In this document: positions 28,764 to 39,200 of the stretch, in pieces
Numbering within the stretch: position 1 is the first letter of the stretch
How the letters are laid out: every line of letters begins with the position of its first letter
The notes under the pieces: model-generated
Told to the model about the DNA's origin: nothing
Databases searched by the model: none
What the model saw: the letters and a program-made list of their open reading frames with translations, nothing else
NCBI RefSeq assembly: GCF_002831565.1
Contig: NZ_CP025096.1
Location: 1,798,001-1,862,000 of the forward strand
Length of the DNA stretch: 64,000 nt
Direction of reading: 5' to 3'
Source: Spirosoma pollinicola
GTDB taxonomy: Bacteria > Bacteroidota > Bacteroidia > Cytophagales > Spirosomataceae
Translations under genes and position numbers: made by a program

Positions 28764-30614
28764 ATGAACTATATAGTAAAGTGCCTGTCGTTCGGCCTGT
28801 TTTTGGGCGTTACGATGGTAGGCTGTAATGCTGATTTCCTGAATACACAACCTCTCGACAAGGTGTCGGCAGATGCTGTCTGGGCCGATCAGGCCCTTTC
28901 AGAAGCTTTCGTAACGGATGTGTACAATGGCTTGCGGGATGGTATTCTGTCGCAGATGAATTTCGATTGCCAGACAGATAACGCTTTGTATAGCTTTGGC
29001 AAACAAGCCGTTAACGAAGCAACCGTTTCTCCTTCGAATTTAGGCGATATTCCGGTTATGACCGAATGGAGTGCTATGTATGCCCGTATCCGGGCAGCAA
29101 ACATTGCACTGTCAAACCTGGCCAAACCCAAATTTGATAACACTACCGGGATTGCCGACCGCATGAAGGGGGAGATGTATTTTTTACGGGCTTATTATTA
29201 TAACCAGTTGTTGCGGTACCACGGTGGAGTACCCATCATCAATAAGCCTTATACATTGATCGAGCCAGACTTCACTGTTGCCCGTAACACATATGAGGAA
29301 TGTGTGAATGCTATCGTCAGTGACCTGGATTCTGCCGCCATCCTGCTCAAAGGCAAGACCCTGGCCAGTGGTCGGGCTACTCAAGGGGCGGCATTGGCCC
29401 TGAAGTCGCGGGTATTGTTATATGCTGCCAGTGATCTGCACGACATCCCAACGGCCAAAGCCAAGTCGAGCGTCATTGCCGCTTTCAGCAAGCCGGAGTT
29501 GCTGGGCTACGTGAGTGGCGACCGGACGGCGCGTTGGCAGAAAGCCAAAGATGCTGCTAAAGCCGTAATTGACCTCAATCAGTATGGCTACAAGCTCAAC
29601 CTGACCGCTCCGGTCACGGCGGCCGAAGGCCAGCAGAACTACATCAACCTGTATTTGTCCCGCAATGGGGGCGAAGCGGATGGGATCTTCCTGAAGTATT
29701 ACATCCGGGTGTCGGCTGATGATTGGGGTTCCTGGTATCCCCGCAACAACATGCCCAATGGCTATCATGGCTGGACATCGAGCGAGCCTACCCAGAATCT
29801 GGTCGATGGTTACGAGATGATGGACGGAAGCAAATTCAATTGGAGCAATCCGGCTCATGCGTCGGCACCCTACGAAAACCGGGACCCTCGTTTCTATGCG
29901 TCGATTTTGTATGACGGCGCGCAGTGGAAGCCCCGTACACCCGATGGTGCTGGTATTGATCCGGCGGGTCAGATTCAAATGGGTTTTTATGAAGTTGGAA
30001 CTGCGGGTGCTACTACCCCATATAACGGCCTTGATACCCGCAACAGCACCATTGAGAACTGGAATGGAAGCTGGACAGGTTATTCCGTCCGCAAGTTTAT
30101 GGATCCAGATCCAACACTGGTGGATCAGAACATTCGTCAGGAAGTTCCATCCATTCAGATTCGTTTCACGGAGGTAGTCTTCAACTATGCCGAAGCGTGT
30201 ATGGCGCTTGGTCAGGATGCGGAAGCTAAAACGTGGCTCAACAAGATTCGTTTCCGGGTGGGTATGCCCGCTATTACCGAGTCGGGTGCAGCCTTGGTGA
30301 CTCGTTATCAGAACGAGCGGAACATCGAGATGCTGTTTGAAGAGCAACGGTTTTACGATGTGCGTCGGTGGATGATAGCTCCCGCTACACTGGGTAAGCA
30401 AGCACAGATCATCGTCATTACGGGTAAGTTGAAGCCGGGTAAAACAGTAACGACTTATAAGTACAACAAAGACAACTATACCTATTCGTATAGCGTACAG
30501 GATTTGGGTACAGGTAAGGAAAACCGGCGCTGGAACGATAATATCTATTTCATGCCGATCAGCCGCGATGAGATTAACCGAAATAGTAAACTGGTTCAGA
30601 ATCCAGGATACTAA
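28764..30614 (+). CDS. RagB/SusD family nutrient-uptake lipoprotein (copy 1)
   Basis: 616 residues with a lipoprotein signal, lipidated Cys21 in MVGCNAD, so it faces the cell surface as the lid of its SusC. The SusD signature starts NADFLNTQPLDKVSADAVWADQALSEAFVTDVYNGL, has TPR-like helices (MKGEMYFLRAYYYNQLLRYHGGVPIINKPY, VSDLDSAAILL), and ends with the family C-terminus YFMPISRDEINRNSKLVQNPGY. It begins 18 bp after susC and is certainly co-transcribed. Glycan or other ligand unknown. Confidence 0.95.
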   Translation: MNYIVKCLSFGLFLGVTMVGCNADFLNTQPLDKVSADAVWADQALSEAFVTDVYNGLRDGILSQMNFDCQTDNALYSFGKQAVNEATVSPSNLGDIPVMTEWSAMYARIRAANIALSNLAKPKFDNTTGIADRMKGEMYFLRAYYYNQLLRYHGGVPIINKPYTLIEPDFTVARNTYEECVNAIVSDLDSAAILLKGKTLASGRATQGAALALKSRVLLYAASDLHDIPTAKAKSSVIAAFSKPELLGYVSGDRTARWQKAKDAAKAVIDLNQYGYKLNLTAPVTAAEGQQNYINLYLSRNGGEADGIFLKYYIRVSADDWGSWYPRNNMPNGYHGWTSSEPTQNLVDGYEMMDGSKFNWSNPAHASAPYENRDPRFYASILYDGAQWKPRTPDGAGIDPAGQIQMGFYEVGTAGATTPYNGLDTRNSTIENWNGSWTGYSVRKFMDPDPTLVDQNIRQEVPSIQIRFTEVVFNYAEACMALGQDAEAKTWLNKIRFRVGMPAITESGAALVTRYQNERNIEMLFEEQRFYDVRRWMIAPATLGKQAQIIVITGKLKPGKTVTTYKYNKDNYTYSYSVQDLGTGKENRRWNDNIYFMPISRDEINRNSKLVQNPGY

Positions 30615-30980
30615 ATGCAAGCATAAAAAGACATTGATACAATGGCCTTTTATACTTGTTTATAGTATAGTATGATAAATTGACATCATATTTATATAAG
30701 TAAAAACCCCACTAGCTGAGTCTTAGCTGGTGGGGTTTTTACTTATATAATTTATTAGTGATTTTATCGAATAAATGTGCTTTTAACAGTTAAAAAGACT
30801 TTTCTACGGACCATATAGATCATATATGTATACTATTAGATATGTTATTGGGTAATTTTATTGTGAAATTTCAATATAAAATGGTAAAATAATTTTAAGA
30901 TTAGATAATATACAATAGGTAGAAACACTCAGTTTATTGGCTTTGCCCTGTAATTAATCTCTATTAAAAACGGGTTACTC
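30615..30980. other. 366-bp AT-rich spacer between the two susCD units
   Basis: Holds the terminator at 30692-30750 and then about 230 bp of AT-rich leader. The last 45 bp (TGTAATTAAT about 27 bp before the start) resemble the leader of copy 1, so the duplicated unit includes the promoter. A near-consensus -7 TGGCTTTG lies near 30938-30945. No ORF. Confidence 0.5.
30692..30750. terminator. Long inverted-repeat terminator after susD copy 1
   Basis: Arms 30692-30717 and 30725-30750 (26 bp, one G-T) around a 7-nt loop. ACCCCAC core with A5/T5 tracts, and 9 bp more pairing outside. Confidence 0.88.
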
Positions 30981-33900
30981 ATGCAAAAACAATTTACTAA
31001 CCAGAGGGTCTTCTTTCTACAGAAGAGTACCTTACAGACAAACGCGTCCTGGTCACGACGACTCGCGTTCTGCTCCCTGTTTTTACTCAGTCTGCTGGGT
31101 TCACTGGGCGCTCAGGCCCAGTCGAAAGTGACGGGCAAAGTCACCGATGCTCAGGGCCTGGCCCTGCCCGGTGTCAGTATTGTGGTGAAAGGCACCACCA
31201 CCGGAACGGTCTCCTCGGCACAAGGCGACTATACATTGAATTTGGCGCGTGGCAACGAGACAATTGTGTTCTCTTACATTGGCTTCCTGACCCAGGAAGT
31301 GTCAGCGGCTAGCAAATCGACCATTAACATTACCCTGGCTTCAGACGACAAGATGTTGAATGAAGTTATTGTGGTGGGATATGGTGAGCAAAAGAAAGAA
31401 ACCGTAACGGGTTCTGTTGCCACTGTAAAAGGGAGCGAACTTATCAAATCACCGGCCATGAACCTCTCGAACTCCATTGCGGGGCGGATGCCGGGTGTCA
31501 TTGCAACCAATGCCAGTGGCGAACCGGGTTATGATGGGGCCGCTATTAAAATTCGGGGCTCGAACACGTTAGGAAACAACGACGCTCTGATCGTAATTGA
31601 CGGGGTTCCGGCTCGGGCCGGGGGGATCGACCGGCTCAATCCAGCCGATATTGAAAGTATCTCGGTCCTGAAAGATGCTTCGGCAGCTATTTATGGCTCA
31701 CGGGCGGCTAACGGGGTTATTCTGGTCACCACCAAGCGGGGTAAGACCGGCAAGCCCGAATTGTCCTATAGCTTCAACCAGGGCTTTGCGCAGGCAACGG
31801 TGATTCCTAAAATGGCAACGGCTGCACAGTATGCTGAGTTGAACAACGAGATCAACTTATATAACTTACCGGCTCAATATTGGAAAGATGGCTCGGCGGC
31901 TTTCAAATCCACCGGTAGTTATACACGTCCTGATAATGGTTCGATCGCTAAAGCGGCTTTCACCCCGGATGATATTAAAAAGTTTCAGGATGGGTCTGAT
32001 CCCTGGGGCCACCCCAATACGGATTGGTTCGGGGCAGCCCTGAAAACCTGGTCTCCTCAGTCGCGCCATACGTTGCAACTGGTGGGTGGCTCGGAAAATG
32101 TGAAATACCTCACCTCTGTGAACTACCAGAATCAGGATGGCTACTATAAGAACTCGGCAACGGGCTACAAGCAGTACGACTTCCGGATGAACCTGGATGC
32201 CAAGGTTAGTAAGTACATCAGCACGGTTGTGGGTGTTGTCGGTCGTCAGGAAAACCGGTTTTTCCCAACTGTCGGTGCAGGCTCTATTTTCCGGATGCTG
32301 ATGCGGGGTTATCCCAACAAACCCGCGTTCTGGCCGAGTGGTCAGCCTGCTCCCGATATTGAAAACGGCCAACAGCCGGTACTGGTCACAACAGATGCCA
32401 CGGGTTACGATAAAGACACCCGCTATTATCTCCAAAGCAATGCCAGCGTAACGGTAACCAACCCGTGGATAGCTGGATTGAAATTTACCGGTAGTGTGGC
32501 GCTGGATAAATATATTCAGCAAGGCAAAACCTGGCAAACCCCCTGGTTCGTTTATAGCTGGGATTACACCTCCTACGATGCCAACAAGCAACCATTGCTA
32601 CAACGGGTACAAAAAGGGCCTGCTCAGGCAACGCTTAACCAGTACACCAACGACCAGTTCAACTCGCTGCTATCGGGTATCCTCTCCTACGACCATGTCT
32701 TCGGTGGTAGTCATGCAGTAACGTTGTTGGCTGGTATAACCAAAGAGCAATCGAATTCGAACGGCTTCTCGGGTTACCGGAAGTATTTTGCGTCGACGGC
32801 CATCGATCAGTTATTTGCGGGTGGTAGTGCTGAGAAAAACAGCAATACGACAGCAGCCTGGCAACGGGCTCGTATGAGCTATTTTGGTCGGGCTGGTTAT
32901 AACTTCAAAGAAAAATACCTGGCTGAATTCCTGTGGCGGTATGATGGTTCCTACATGTTCCCGGCATCGAGCCGGTGGGGTTTCTTCCCCGGCGTAACGG
33001 CGGGCTGGAGACTGTCAGAAGAAAATTTCATCAAGAAGAGCATGCCTGCCATCAGTTCACTCAAGTTGCGGGCCTCATGGGGTCAGTTGGGGAATGACCA
33101 GGTGTATTTCAACGGCGCTTTACGAGAGTATGATTACCTGCCAACCTATGCCTATGGCGACGTTGCCAACTCGGCTTTCGGGTACGTAACAGGTGGTCAG
33201 GTCTCGCAAACGCTGTATGAAAATGGTGTACCTAACCCGACACTTACCTGGGAGGTTGCCAACAACTCTGACATCGGTCTGGAAGGGTCGTTGTTTAATG
33301 GTAAAGTATTCTTCGAATTCGACGTATTCCAAAACAAGCGGTCGAACATCCTGTGGCGTAAGAGTGCTTCCATTCCCCAAACAACGGGCATGACCCTGCC
33401 AGCAACCAACATCGGTAAAGTTACCAACAAAGGGTATGAGTTCCGGGTAGGTTACAATGGTCAGGTGGGCGAGTTGAAGTATAACGTGAGTGTAAACGGC
33501 GGGTATGCCAAGAACACCATTACGTTCTGGGACGAAACGCCGGGTGCACCCGAATGGCAGAAGTCGACGGGCAAACCAATTCCAAGTAACGTCAATGATC
33601 CCAATCAGCAGAACGGTACACTCTTGTATCAATATGATGGCATCTACTCGACCCAGGCTGAAATTGATGCCAATAAGCTGGATTACAGCGGAGTTGGCGC
33701 GAGCTTGCTACGGCCTGGCGACATGAGACTGAAGGATATCAACGGCGATGGTAAAATCAATGGCGATGACCGTGTGCGGGCTGACCGCAACAACCAACCT
33801 CGTTTTCAGGGTGGTTTCAACGCAAGTCTCCGCTATCGGAATTTTGACTTTAGTCTGTTGGTGCAAGCGTCAACGGGTGGTCAGATCTTCCTGCAAACCG

Positions 33901-34265
33901 AGTCGGGTACGATTGGTAACTTCCTGCAATACAGCTATGATCACCGCTGGACGGTAGACAACCCAAGCACGGTTGATCCTCGTATTGTAGACCGCAGCAA
34001 CCAGTACTTCTCCAATGGCACCAGCTACTGGCTGAAAAGCACTGATTATGCTCGATTGAAGAACGTAGAAATTGGCTATACATTACCAGGTACAATTGGC
34101 AGCAAGATTGGCCTAAGTACCCTACGGGTATATGTCAACGGACTGAATCTGCTAACATACGCTCCGGCTATGAAAGGCATCTTCGATCCTGAATCGACTA
34201 GCGGCAGCGCACAGTATTATCCTCAGGCACGGGTTATCAACACGGGTGTAACAGTTAGTTTCTAA
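30981..34265 (+). CDS. SusC/RagA family TonB-dependent transporter (copy 2)
   Basis: 1094 residues, collinear with copy 1 across the whole length: same signal type, regulatory-like domain (KVTGKVTDAQGLALPGVSIVVKG), plug and barrel. Differences cluster in the signal peptide, in residues ~275-320 (one extra codon, DNGSIAK against DGSIAK) and in a few barrel loops (FFPTVGAGSIF against FNPTVAPGDIF; TPGAPEWQKSTGKPIPSNVNDPNQQ). The plug and late barrel are nearly identical. Changes in extracellular loops suggest related but distinct ligands. Linked to susD copy 2 by an 18-bp gap. Confidence 0.95.
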   Translation: MQKQFTNQRVFFLQKSTLQTNASWSRRLAFCSLFLLSLLGSLGAQAQSKVTGKVTDAQGLALPGVSIVVKGTTTGTVSSAQGDYTLNLARGNETIVFSYIGFLTQEVSAASKSTINITLASDDKMLNEVIVVGYGEQKKETVTGSVATVKGSELIKSPAMNLSNSIAGRMPGVIATNASGEPGYDGAAIKIRGSNTLGNNDALIVIDGVPARAGGIDRLNPADIESISVLKDASAAIYGSRAANGVILVTTKRGKTGKPELSYSFNQGFAQATVIPKMATAAQYAELNNEINLYNLPAQYWKDGSAAFKSTGSYTRPDNGSIAKAAFTPDDIKKFQDGSDPWGHPNTDWFGAALKTWSPQSRHTLQLVGGSENVKYLTSVNYQNQDGYYKNSATGYKQYDFRMNLDAKVSKYISTVVGVVGRQENRFFPTVGAGSIFRMLMRGYPNKPAFWPSGQPAPDIENGQQPVLVTTDATGYDKDTRYYLQSNASVTVTNPWIAGLKFTGSVALDKYIQQGKTWQTPWFVYSWDYTSYDANKQPLLQRVQKGPAQATLNQYTNDQFNSLLSGILSYDHVFGGSHAVTLLAGITKEQSNSNGFSGYRKYFASTAIDQLFAGGSAEKNSNTTAAWQRARMSYFGRAGYNFKEKYLAEFLWRYDGSYMFPASSRWGFFPGVTAGWRLSEENFIKKSMPAISSLKLRASWGQLGNDQVYFNGALREYDYLPTYAYGDVANSAFGYVTGGQVSQTLYENGVPNPTLTWEVANNSDIGLEGSLFNGKVFFEFDVFQNKRSNILWRKSASIPQTTGMTLPATNIGKVTNKGYEFRVGYNGQVGELKYNVSVNGGYAKNTITFWDETPGAPEWQKSTGKPIPSNVNDPNQQNGTLLYQYDGIYSTQAEIDANKLDYSGVGASLLRPGDMRLKDINGDGKINGDDRVRADRNNQPRFQGGFNASLRYRNFDFSLLVQASTGGQIFLQTESGTIGNFLQYSYDHRWTVDNPSTVDPRIVDRSNQYFSNGTSYWLKSTDYARLKNVEIGYTLPGTIGSKIGLSTLRVYVNGLNLLTYAPAMKGIFDPESTSGSAQYYPQARVINTGVTVSF

Positions 34266-34283
34266 CCGAAAAATCAACATAGT

Positions 34284-36134
34284 ATGAATCATATAATAAA
34301 GACACTGTCGTTTGGCCTATTGGTGGGTGTTACGATGGTAGCCTGTAACAGCGACTTTCTGGACACTAAGCCCCTCGATAAGGTGTCGGGTAGTGCAGTC
34401 TGGAACGATCAGGCTCTTTCAGAAGCTTTCGTAACGGATGTGTACAATGGTCTGCGCGATGGTATCCTGGATCAAATGAATCTGGACTGCCAGACCGACA
34501 ATGCCCTCTTTAGCTTTGGCAAGCAAGATGTTGCCGAAGCAAACGTGAGTCCATCCAACTTGGGTACAGTGAAGAATACCATGGAATGGAGTGCCATGTA
34601 TGCCCGTATCCGGGCTGCAAACATTGCCATTGCTAATCTGGCTAAACCCCAGTTTGATAACAGCAGTGGCATTGCCGACCGGATGAAAGGGGAGATGTAC
34701 TTTATGCGGGGTTATTTTTATAACCAGCTATTGCGTTATCATGGTGGGATACCCATCATCAAATCGCCTTATACGCTGGATAATCCTGATTTTACCATCA
34801 CGCGTAATACCTACGAACAGTGTGTAAATGCCATCGTCAGTGACCTGGACTCAGCCGCTATCCTGCTCAAAGGCAAGACCCTGGCCAGTGGTCGGGCTAC
34901 TCAAGGGGCAGCTATGGCACTTAAAGCGCGGGTGTTATTGTATGCTGCCAGTGATCTGCACGACATCCCAACGGCCAAAGCTAAGTCGAGTGTGATTGCC
35001 GCTTTCAGCAATCCTGAGTTACTGGGCTACGTGAGTGGCGACCGGACGGCGCGGTGGCAGAAAGCCAAAGATGCCGCCAAAGCTGTAATTGACCTCAACC
35101 AATACGGCTACAAGCTCAACCTGACGGCTCCGGTCACCGCGGCCGAAGGCCAGCAGAACTACATCAACCTGTATTTGTCCCGCAACGGGGGCGAAGCGGA
35201 TGGGATCTTCCTGAAGTATTACATCCGGGCATCGGCTGATGACTGGGGTTCCTGGTATCCTCGCAACAACATGCCTAATGGCTACCACGGCTGGACATCG
35301 AGTGAACCCACTCAGAACTTAGTCGATGGCTATGAGATGATGGACGGTAGTAAGTTCGATTGGAGCAATCCGGCACATGCGTCGGCACCTTACGAAAACC
35401 GGGACCCTCGCTTCTACGCGTCGATTCTGTATGATGGAGCGCAATGGAAGCCCCGTACACCCGATGGTGCCGGTATTGATCCGGCTGGTCAAATCCAGAT
35501 GGGTGAATATGAAGTTGGTAGTTCAGCATCTCCAACCAAGTTTTCAGGCTTAGATACCCGCAACAGTTCGATCGAGAACTGGAACGGTACCTGGACCGGC
35601 TACGCTATCCGCAAGTTCATGGATCCGGATCCAACGTTGGTGGATCAGAACATTCGTCAGGAAGTTCCTTCTATTCAAATTCGTTTCACGGAGGTGGTCT
35701 TCAACTATGCCGAAGCTTGCCTCGCGCTGGGTCAGGAAGCCGAAGCTAAAAGCTGGATCAACAAGATTCGTTTCCGGGTGGGCATGCCCGCCATTACCGA
35801 GTCGGGTGCAGCCTTAGTGGCGCGTTACCAGAACGAGCGGAACATCGAGATGCTGTTTGAAGAGCAACGTTTCTATGATGTGCGTCGCTGGATGACGGCT
35901 CCCGCCACACAGGGCAAGCAGGCGCAGATCATTACTATTACGGGTAAACTGAAGCCGGGCAAATCGGTCACAACCTACAAGTATAGTAAGGATAATTACA
36001 CCTACAGCTATAGCACACAAGATTTGGGAACGGGTAAAGAGAACCGGAAATGGGCAGATAAAGTCTATTTCCTGCCGATCAGCCGGGATGAGATCAACCG
36101 AAATAGCAAACTGGTTCAGAATCCAGGCTACTAA
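34284..36134 (+). CDS. RagB/SusD family nutrient-uptake lipoprotein (copy 2)
   Basis: 616 residues, the same length as copy 1. Lipidated Cys21 in MVACNSD. It keeps the full SusD helical fold and the C-terminal YFLPISRDEINRNSKLVQNPGY. It varies from copy 1 mostly around residues 55-85, 160-175 and 410-430 (EYEVGSSASPTKFSGLDTRNSSIENWNGTW), surface positions likely to touch ligand. A terminator at 36163 ends this transcription unit. Confidence 0.95.
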   Translation: MNHIIKTLSFGLLVGVTMVACNSDFLDTKPLDKVSGSAVWNDQALSEAFVTDVYNGLRDGILDQMNLDCQTDNALFSFGKQDVAEANVSPSNLGTVKNTMEWSAMYARIRAANIAIANLAKPQFDNSSGIADRMKGEMYFMRGYFYNQLLRYHGGIPIIKSPYTLDNPDFTITRNTYEQCVNAIVSDLDSAAILLKGKTLASGRATQGAAMALKARVLLYAASDLHDIPTAKAKSSVIAAFSNPELLGYVSGDRTARWQKAKDAAKAVIDLNQYGYKLNLTAPVTAAEGQQNYINLYLSRNGGEADGIFLKYYIRASADDWGSWYPRNNMPNGYHGWTSSEPTQNLVDGYEMMDGSKFDWSNPAHASAPYENRDPRFYASILYDGAQWKPRTPDGAGIDPAGQIQMGEYEVGSSASPTKFSGLDTRNSSIENWNGTWTGYAIRKFMDPDPTLVDQNIRQEVPSIQIRFTEVVFNYAEACLALGQEAEAKSWINKIRFRVGMPAITESGAALVARYQNERNIEMLFEEQRFYDVRRWMTAPATQGKQAQIITITGKLKPGKSVTTYKYSKDNYTYSYSTQDLGTGKENRKWADKVYFLPISRDEINRNSKLVQNPGY

Positions 36135-36162
36135 TTGTAGCATCTGAATTTATTTGATTACG

Positions 36163-36198
36163 AAAAATGCCAGTACTCACGGGTACTGGCATTTTTTT
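36163..36198 (+). terminator. Terminator after susD copy 2
   Basis: AAAAATGCCAGTAC pairs with GTACTGGCATTTTT (14 bp), followed by further T residues. It lies 29 bp past the stop. Confidence 0.9.
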
Positions 36199-36279
36199 GG
36201 TTTATTTTTAAACGATTTTTGGGTAATCAGTCCATTATCTGACGATCGGCGCGCTCCCCGTGACTACATTTTACTGACC

Positions 36280-39200
36280 ATGTCAACTTCTGAAATATCG
36301 AATAATTTGAAAACGCTGGCCCGTTTTTTTATCCCGTTAAGTATAGTCTTACTAGCTGCCTGTCAAGATTCCAAGCAACCGAATGATGCCACTGCCGCTG
36401 GTGGGCCACCACTGTTTACATCCCTTTCGCCAGAACAAACCGGGGTCACGTTTGCCAATAACCTAACAGAAGGGCTTAACACCAACGTACTGATGTATGA
36501 GTACTTCTATAATGGTGCGGGGGTAGCCGTTGGTGATCTGAACGGCGACGGACTGGACGATATTTTCTTTAGCGGCAACATGGTTCCCAACCAGTTGTAC
36601 CTCAACAAGGGCGGTATGAAATTTACGGACATTACCGCAACGGCAGGTGTCGCCGGGCGAGAAGGCCCCTGGCGAACCGGCGTTTCTATGGCCGATGTCA
36701 ATGGCGATGGGCGGCTCGATCTCTTTGTTTGCTACTCGGGGAGTTTACCACCGCAAAAACGGATTCCGCAATTATTCATTAACGATGGGCCGGATGCTCA
36801 GGGAATTCCGCACTTCTCAGAACAAACGGCGCAATATGGCCTGGATCAACCAGGTCAGACCACGCAGGGTGCTTTTTTTGATTACGACCTCGATGGCGAC
36901 CTGGATCTCTTTTTACTGAACCACAATCCGCGACTGTTACCGATACTCGATCCACAGGCAACGGCGGCAATAATGAAACAACCCAATCCGGATATTGGTG
37001 TTCGCCTATTGAAAAATACCGGCAAGCGGTTTGAAGACGTTACCGGAAAGTCGGGTCTGAGTAATTCGGTATTGAGTTATGGTCTGGGCGTGGGTGTATC
37101 GGATTTGAATGCCGATGGCTGGCCGGATCTGTATGTCTCCAATGATTATGGCGTGCCCGATTACCTCTACATCAATAACCAGGGCGGGCGGAATGGCGGG
37201 CCAGTGTTTACAAACCAGTTGAAAAACAGCATTGGGCACACATCCAACTTTTCGATGGGTAACGATGTGGCCGATGTCAATAATGACAGCCGCCCCGACA
37301 TTATGACGCTCGATATGCTGCCCGAAGATAACAAGCGGCAGAAATTGTTAATGGCCCCCGACAATTACGACAAATTTGATCTGGCTGTTCAGTCGGGATT
37401 TTATTATCAGCACATGCGGAATATGTTGCAGATAAATGAAGGCGTAGGGCAGGGAAGCTCATCACTAAAGGGCGTTCCTTTATTTAGTGAAGTTGGCCAA
37501 ATGGCGGGTGTTTCAAACACCGACTGGAGCTGGTCTCCGCTTTTGGCTGACTACGACAATGATGGCTGGAAAGACCTGTATATCACAAACGGATACGTCC
37601 GTGATTACACAAACATGGATTTCCTGAAATACATGACTGACTACATGCAGAACCGCCCGGCCAATTTCCGGCGCGAAGATGTACTTGATTTGGTTCATCG
37701 AATTCCATCGTCGAACGTTATGAACTATATGTTTCAGAATCGGGGCAGCCAAACGAATGAGGTGACGTTTGCCAACGTAGGCACTGCCTGGGGGCTGAAT
37801 CAGCACTCCAATAGCACGGGCGCTGCTTATGCCGATTTAGACAATGATGGTGATCTGGACCTGATTGTTAATAACACCAACCAACCAGCGTTTATCTTTC
37901 AGAATGAAGCAAATAAAGAACGAAAACACCATTATCTAAGTCTTCAACTCGCCGGTAGTGGAGCCAATACACAGGGCGTAGGCACCAAAGTGACACTCTA
38001 TCAAAAGGGAAAACAGCAGTACATTGAGCAGATGCCCATACGGGGCTATCAATCGAGTATGTCGCCAAAGTTGCACTTCGGGTTAGGCACCGATGCCGGT
38101 ATAGATTCGGTACGCATTATTTGGCCAACGGGTAAACAGCAAGTACTGACAAACGTAAAATCGGATCAACTGCTAAAGGTGGATGAGAAAGATGCGCGTT
38201 CTGTCTACAAAGCGCCACAACGTACGCCCTCACTTTTCCGGGAAGTAAGCTCGCCGGTCGTTTACGCAGACCCGGTAAAGAAAATTAATGATTTTAAACG
38301 CCAGTCTCAGCTAGTCAATGCACAGTCGTTCAATGGTCCCTGTATGGTAAAGGCCGATGTCAATGGCGATGGCCGGGAGGATATTTACGTTGGAGGTGGG
38401 AGCGGGCAGGCGGCTTTTTTATTTGTTCAGCAGGCTTCGGGGCAGTTTAGTAAACTGGCACAACCCGCTTTTGACGCCGATAAATTGAGTAATGATGCCA
38501 ATGCCGTTTTCTTCGATGCCAATGCCGACGGTTTTCCTGATCTCTATGTATGCAGTGGCGGCTACGACAATTTGCTCCCCGACGACCCGAATTTGCAGGA
38601 TCGGCTCTATCTGAACGATGGCAAAGGAAAGTTCACGAAAGCCTTGGGCGCGTTGCCCGTCATGCTGACCAGCACAAGCTGCGCCAGAGTAGCGGATGTG
38701 AACGGCGACGGTCGCCCTGATTTGTTTGTGGGTGGTAGGGTTATACCGGGTCGCTACCCCGAAGCGCCCAAGAGCTACCTGCTCATTAACACTGGTAAGG
38801 GACAGGGTGGCCAACCCAAATTCACCGATCAAACAACTCAACTCGCGCCTATGCTCTCGACATTAGGCATGGTAACCGATGCGGCCTGGGTCGACTTAAA
38901 TGCCGACCGTAAACCAGAATTGATCGTTGTGGGCGAGTGGATGCCTGTGATGGTGCTGAGTATGACAAACGGAAAGCTGACCGACCAGACAAAAACATAC
39001 TTTGACAAAGAGTACCGGGGCTGGTGGAATAAACTGCTGATCGATGATTTCAACGGCGACGGTCGCCCCGATCTGGTCGTTGGCAATCAGGGTCTGAACA
39101 CTCAATGTCGGGCTACGGACAACGAGCCTGCCGAGTTGATTTACAAAGACTTCGATAACAACGGTAAAGTCGACCCAATTTTGTGCCTGTATGTGCAGGG

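Noticed and set aside
29418-30620. 400-codon minus-strand frame opposite susD copy 1
   Set aside because: Antisense shadow of a well-conserved SusD; the matching strand in copy 2 is broken into short pieces.
25464-36134. Classical polysaccharide utilisation locus
   Set aside because: No glycosidase, lyase, hybrid sensor or sigma/anti-sigma pair lies within reach; only transport and binding proteins are present.
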